A stretch of 64,000 bases of DNA, taken from NCBI RefSeq assembly GCF_003314435.2, contig NZ_QNVY02000003.1, positions 372,001-436,000 on the forward strand, in the 5' to 3' direction. The stretch is from Flavobacterium petrolei. Lineage in GTDB: Bacteria > Bacteroidota > Bacteroidia > Flavobacteriales > Flavobacteriaceae. Shown here piece by piece: positions 60,622 to 64,000 of this stretch; position 1 is the stretch's first letter, and each line of letters starts with the position of its first letter. A model generated the notes under the pieces. It saw only the letters and a list, made by a program, of their open reading frames with translations. It did no database searches and was not told the DNA's origin. Both the position numbers and the translations under genes were made by a program.

Positions 60622-61521
60622 ATGGCACAAGCAATAAAAAAACAAGCCTTAGGAAGAGGATTATCGGCATTATTAAAAGATCCGGAAAACGACATCAAAT
60701 CAGTCAATGATAAAAATGCAGATAAAGTTGTAGGAAATATTATTGAGTTAGAAATTGAGGCGATTGAAATAAATCCGTTTCAGCCGAGAAGTAATTTCAA
60801 TGAGGAATCATTACGAGAATTAGCTACTTCTATCAAAGAATTAGGCGTGATTCAACCCATTACCGTTCGTAAACTGGACTTCAATAAGTACCAATTGATT
60901 TCAGGGGAACGTCGTCTTCGTGCGTCGACTCTTGTAGGATTGACAACTGTTCCTGCTTACATTCGTATCGCAAACGACAATGAATCACTGGTTATGGCCT
61001 TGGTTGAAAACATCCAGCGTCATGATTTAGATCCTATTGAAATTGCGCTTTCGTACCAACGATTGATTGACGAAATTCAGCTAACTCAGGAACAAATGAG
61101 CGATCGCGTGGGTAAGAAACGCTCTACGATTGCTAATTATTTAAGACTTTTGAAACTAGATCCGATAATCCAAACTGGAATTCGTGATGGTTTCATCAGC
61201 ATGGGTCATGGTCGTGCAATCATCAACATCGAAGATCAAGACATTCAAACTGATATTTACCAAAAAATTGTCAGCCAAAATCTGTCGGTTCGTGATACCG
61301 AAGCTTTGGTAAAAAAATATCAGGAAAGTTTAAAACCTAAACCTGCCGGGAATCCAAAAACAGCCTCATTTGAAATCGCTGAAGCTCAAAAAAGTACTTT
61401 TACAAATTATTTTGGTACCAAAGTAGAAGTAAAAGTAGCAGGAAACGGTAAAGGAAAAATCACAATTCCATTTCATTCTGAAGAAGACTTCAACAGAATT
61501 ATTAAACTAATAAACGAATAG
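60622..61521 (+). CDS. parB: ParB-family partition protein
   Basis: 299 aa. CTPase/DNA-clamp protein loading at parS. Blocks: KQALGRGLSALL; ELEIEAIEINPFQPRSNFNEESLRELATSIKELGVIQPITVR; CTP-binding GERRLRASTLVGLTTVPAYIRIAND and LVENIQRHDLDPIEIALSYQRLI; helix-turn-helix QMSDRVGKKRSTIANYLRLLKL; C-terminal dimer region. Gap to parA is 7 bp. Confidence 0.97.
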   Translation: MAQAIKKQALGRGLSALLKDPENDIKSVNDKNADKVVGNIIELEIEAIEINPFQPRSNFNEESLRELATSIKELGVIQPITVRKLDFNKYQLISGERRLRASTLVGLTTVPAYIRIANDNESLVMALVENIQRHDLDPIEIALSYQRLIDEIQLTQEQMSDRVGKKRSTIANYLRLLKLDPIIQTGIRDGFISMGHGRAIINIEDQDIQTDIYQKIVSQNLSVRDTEALVKKYQESLKPKPAGNPKTASFEIAEAQKSTFTNYFGTKVEVKVAGNGKGKITIPFHSEEDFNRIIKLINE

Positions 61522-62081
61522 TGAATAAAATCATTATCATCGCTCTATTCCTTTTTCTTGTAGGAAACACTGCTGTTTTTTCACAAACGAAAACAGAAGC
61601 GGTGTTGGTTGCCAAAGACACTTTAAAATCAAATGACATTGATCCGTTGACTCCTGCAAAAGCGGCTTTTTTTTCAGCTGTTTTACCGGGTTTGGGCCAA
61701 GCCTACAATAAAAAATACTGGAAAATACCACTTGTATACGGAGCTTTGGGAACGAGTATTTATTTTTATGTTGACAATAATAAAAAATACCATCAATACA
61801 GAGACGCTTACAAAAGCAGACTAGAAGGTTATGTTACAGACGATTTAGCTTTTCTGGACAACAATCGATTAATTGCCGGACAGAAATTTTACCAACGTAA
61901 CCGCGATTTATCTGCTTTGGTTACGCTGGCTTTTTATGCGCTAAATATTATTGATGCTAATGTTGATGCCGCTTTAATCCAATTTAATGTTGATGAAAAC
62001 TTGTCGGTAAGACCCGTTCTTTATCCTAATGATGTAACATTAAAGACAAATGTAGGACTAACTTTTAATTACAGTTTTTAG
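61521..62081 (+). CDS. DUF5683 family protein
   Basis: 186 aa starting at GTG 61521, which overlaps the last base of the parB stop TAG. Signal-like N-terminus MNKIIIIALFLFLVGNTAVFSQ; then the family block DPLTPAKAAFFSAVLPGLGQAYNKKYWKIPLVYGALGTSIYFYVDNNKKYHQYRDAYKSR and ...LSALVTLAFYALNIIDANVDAALIQFNVDENLSVRPVLY. Two to three membrane segments. Bacteroidota-restricted; its conserved place after parB suggests an envelope role linked to chromosome or cell-cycle genes, but function is unknown. Confidence 0.85.
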   Translation: MNKIIIIALFLFLVGNTAVFSQTKTEAVLVAKDTLKSNDIDPLTPAKAAFFSAVLPGLGQAYNKKYWKIPLVYGALGTSIYFYVDNNKKYHQYRDAYKSRLEGYVTDDLAFLDNNRLIAGQKFYQRNRDLSALVTLAFYALNIIDANVDAALIQFNVDENLSVRPVLYPNDVTLKTNVGLTFNYSF

Positions 62082-62131
62082 AACCCCATAATTAGTTTAA
62101 AAACGGAATTAAACAACAAGAACAACTCGTC

Positions 62132-62332
62132 ATGTCATTACTTAATAAAATCGGGAAGAAATATTTTTTTATAGGAACTACACTTTTATTAATAATCACT
62201 TTAATAAATTATTCTGAAAATAAGACATTCGATCCCATCCGAATGAATCCCTTCTTTTCCGGATTTATTGCCGGAGTTTTATTAGCACTATTAGCTGCAG
62301 GACTATTAAATTATTCAAAATTTAAAAAATAA
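62132..62332 (+). CDS. Small two-TM membrane protein
   Basis: 66 aa. Two hydrophobic helices: KYFFIGTTLLLIITLINY and FFSGFIAGVLLALLAAGLLNY, with a short polar loop (SENKTFDPIRMNP) and a basic end (SKFKK). It lies between DUF5683 and dapB, 4 bp before dapB, in a conserved operon, so it is probably a real gene. No family assigned. Confidence 0.75.
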   Translation: MSLLNKIGKKYFFIGTTLLLIITLINYSENKTFDPIRMNPFFSGFIAGVLLALLAAGLLNYSKFKK

Positions 62333-62336
62333 ACAA

Positions 62337-63065
62337 ATGAAAATTGCACTTTTAGGATACGGAAAAATGGGCCAGGTAATTGAAAGAATTGCACTGGAAA
62401 GAGGCCATGAAATCGTTTTGAAAAAAGATGAAAACAACACTTTTGATGGCCTTTCAAATGCTGATGTGGCAATTGATTTTAGTGTTCCAACAGCAGCTGT
62501 CAGTAATATTTCAAATTGTTTCCAAGCGAACGTTCCCGTAATTTCCGGAACAACAGGATGGCTGGAGAATTATGATGAAGTAGCAGCACTTTGCCATGAA
62601 AAAAAGGGAGCATTTATCTCGAGTTCTAACTTTAGTTTAGGTGTTAATATATTTTTTGAAGTAAACGAATATTTGGCTAAAATCATGTCAAAATTCGATA
62701 GTTATAACGTTTCAATGGAAGAAATCCATCACACACAGAAACTGGATGCACCAAGCGGTACAGCAATTTCTCTGGCAAAAGGTATCATTGAAAATAGCTC
62801 GTATAACAATTGGACCTTAGAAAAACCTGAAGCTGACCAAACGAGCGATAGCGAACTGGCGAAGCAAATTCATATCGAAGCAAAGCGAATTGGTACAATT
62901 CCGGGAACACACACTGTAACATATAATTCCTCCGTAGACGCAATCGAAATTAAACATACCGCACACAATCGCGAAGGATTTGCACTTGGTGCTGTAATAG
63001 CAGCAGAATGGATTGTGGGAAAACAAGGTATTTTCACCATGAAAGATGTTTTAGAATTAAAATAA
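62337..63065 (+). CDS. dapB: 4-hydroxy-tetrahydrodipicolinate reductase
   Basis: 242-aa NAD(P)H-dependent enzyme of lysine/diaminopimelate synthesis. Rossmann start MKIALLGYGKMGQVIERIALERGHEIVLKKDE; AIDFSVPTAAVSNI; substrate site SSNFSLGVNIFFEVNEYLAKIM and the catalytic block EEIHHTQKLDAPSGTAISLAKGI; C-terminal HTAHNREGFALGAVIAAEWIVGKQGIFTMKDVL. Slightly short, as usual in Bacteroidota. A TTTAAAC tandem repeat separates it from lepB. Confidence 0.97.
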   Translation: MKIALLGYGKMGQVIERIALERGHEIVLKKDENNTFDGLSNADVAIDFSVPTAAVSNISNCFQANVPVISGTTGWLENYDEVAALCHEKKGAFISSSNFSLGVNIFFEVNEYLAKIMSKFDSYNVSMEEIHHTQKLDAPSGTAISLAKGIIENSSYNNWTLEKPEADQTSDSELAKQIHIEAKRIGTIPGTHTVTYNSSVDAIEIKHTAHNREGFALGAVIAAEWIVGKQGIFTMKDVLELK

Positions 63066-63108
63066 AATTATTCGCCTGTTTAAGAAAATTGCTAACGAAA
63101 CAACCTTA

Positions 63109-63131
63109 AACTTTAAACTTTAAACTTTAAA
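63109..63131 (+). repeat. Short tandem repeat (ACTTTAA-type heptamer)
   Basis: Three and a half copies of a 7-bp unit (TTTAAAC) between dapB and lepB. Such runs are common before ATG codons in flavobacteria; role unclear. Confidence 0.6.
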
Positions 63132-63140
63132 TAAAAAACT

Positions 63141-64000
63141 ATGTCAGTATATCAATGGTTTGTATTTTTTCTGCTTGTACAAATAGTTCACTTTTTAGGA
63201 ACCTGGAAATTATATGAAGCTGCCGGAAGAAAAAAATGGGAAGCTGCAGTACCCGTTTACAATGCAATTGTTTTAATGAAAATCATAGGCCGTCCTAGTT
63301 GGTGGACTATCTTGCTATTTATGCCAATTATCAATTTGATCATTTTTCCGGTTGTTTGGGTAGAAACGCTAAGAAGCTTTGGAAAAAGATCCGGATTAGA
63401 TACTTTTTTGGTATTAATAACCTTGGGATTGTACCTGTATTATATCAATTACACACAAAAATTAAATTACATTTCGGATAGAAGTTTAAATCCGCAAAAC
63501 AAAGCTGCTGACACCGTTAGTTCTTTACTTTTTGCTATTGTTGTAGCTACAATCGTGCACACTTATTTTATTCAACCATACACGATTCCAACTTCATCAT
63601 TGGAAAAATCATTATTAGTAGGTGACTTTTTATTTGTAAGCAAAATGAATTATGGCGCAAGAGTTCCCATGACAACTGTAGCTTTGCCAATGGTTCACGA
63701 TTCTATTCCTTTGACAAAAAGTAAATCATACCTGACTTGGCCTCAATTGCCTTACATGAGAATGCCTGGAATTCAAAATATTGACCGTACAGATATCGTC
63801 GTTTTTAACTGGCCGGTCGATACTGTTTATAGATTTTTTGACACTTCAAAAAGACGTGCTTACAAACCCGTTGACAAGAAATCAAACTATGTAAAAAGAT
63901 GTGTGGGAATTCCGGGTGATAATTTATCCTTAAAAGATGGTATCGTATACATTGATGGTAAAATATTGCAATTACCTGAACGAGCGAAACCACAATTCTC
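63141..64000 (+). CDS. lepB: Signal peptidase I, 5' part (runs off the window)
   Basis: 286 codons seen from the ATG at 63141. The N-terminal 1-110 is a Bacteroidota-style extension with about three membrane helices (MSVYQWFVFFLLVQIVHFLG, WWTILLFMPIINLIIFPVVWV, FLVLITLGLYLYYINY). Then comes the anchor helix SSLLFAIVVATIVHTYFIQPYTIP, catalytic S153 in IPTSSLEKSLLVGD (compare IPSGSM), and YVKRCVGIPGDNLSLKDG with the catalytic Lys. It cleaves Sec signal peptides on the periplasmic face. Last gene of the parA run; the remainder lies beyond position 64000. Confidence 0.95.
   Translation, partial: MSVYQWFVFFLLVQIVHFLGTWKLYEAAGRKKWEAAVPVYNAIVLMKIIGRPSWWTILLFMPIINLIIFPVVWVETLRSFGKRSGLDTFLVLITLGLYLYYINYTQKLNYISDRSLNPQNKAADTVSSLLFAIVVATIVHTYFIQPYTIPTSSLEKSLLVGDFLFVSKMNYGARVPMTTVALPMVHDSIPLTKSKSYLTWPQLPYMRMPGIQNIDRTDIVVFNWPVDTVYRFFDTSKRRAYKPVDKKSNYVKRCVGIPGDNLSLKDGIVYIDGKILQLPERAKPQF

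Noticed and set aside
1..64000. CRISPR arrays, insertion sequences, riboswitches or phage genes
   Set aside because: No regularly spaced repeat array, transposase motif or phage structural gene was seen. The only long repeats are the tRNA copies and the dispersed palindromes.

Overview
The window comes from a low-GC Bacteroidota chromosome and fits Flavobacterium or a close relative. Evidence: gene order typical of flavobacteria (rny preceded by a 6S-type RNA, recQ-fmt-HU, parA-parB-DUF5683-dapB-lepB), several Bacteroidota-restricted domain families recalled by sequence (DUF4290, DUF5683, DUF5686, DUF6268, DUF6642), TAnnTTTG -7 promoter boxes with few Shine-Dalgarno sites, and AT-rich spacers holding dispersed palindromic repeats. 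No database search was possible, so all family names are recognition from sequence.

Layout. 1-19.2 kb is mostly core genome: end of a zapA-like gene, 6S RNA, RNase Y, an orphan PAS histidine kinase, xerD, two outer-membrane barrel genes, aroQ, a large DUF5686-type surface protein, a cation diffusion facilitator, murA (with the fosfomycin-sensitive Cys replaced by Asp), DUF4290, DUF493, a P-loop ATPase, recQ, fmt, HU, YqgE/AlgH, a class IV aminotransferase, a START-like protein and tRNA-Met. 19.2-33.9 kb is an accessory block bounded by the intact tRNA-Met and a perfect 48-bp copy of its 3' end. It holds (i) a mutagenesis cassette (S24/LexA-like repressor divergent from dinB, dnaE2-like polymerase and a DnaQ/GIY-YIG fusion nuclease), (ii) a four-gene operon that looks like a Bacteroidota chaperone-usher pilus system (pilin, PapD-like chaperone, two-domain adhesin/minor pilin, usher-like barrel), (iii) an acyl-CoA dehydrogenase and gene remnants. 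34-45.1 kb is a complete kdp potassium-uptake operon with flavobacterial peculiarities: a sigma-54-type response regulator, two micro-ORFs (one is KdpF), kdpA, kdpB, kdpC, a porin, a KdpD N-terminal module and a separate histidine kinase. It is followed near 45.3 kb by a decayed third copy of the tRNA 3' end and its flank, so both blocks may have accreted at tRNA-Met.

45.8-58.2 kb holds a DUF6268 barrel, a TPR lipoprotein histidine kinase with a small lipoprotein, several unknowns (306-aa membrane protein, DUF6642, a two-TM four-helix sensor-like protein, a Cys-rich secreted peptide), a TonB-plug pseudogene, DUF4442, DUF4870, and a PadR-PspC-GIN operon with a second GIN gene. 58.3-64 kb returns to housekeeping: trxB, tRNA-Pro(TGG), parA, parB, DUF5683, a small membrane protein, dapB and the start of lepB, which runs off the window.

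Most interesting items: the chaperone-usher-like operon with a stem-loop after the pilin gene; the tandem tRNA-Met duplications; the mutasome with its shared operator candidate; the rewired kdp locus with two unannotated micro-ORFs; a composite dispersed repeat whose hairpin differs in sequence but not in pairing between two copies; and the MurA Cys-to-Asp substitution.
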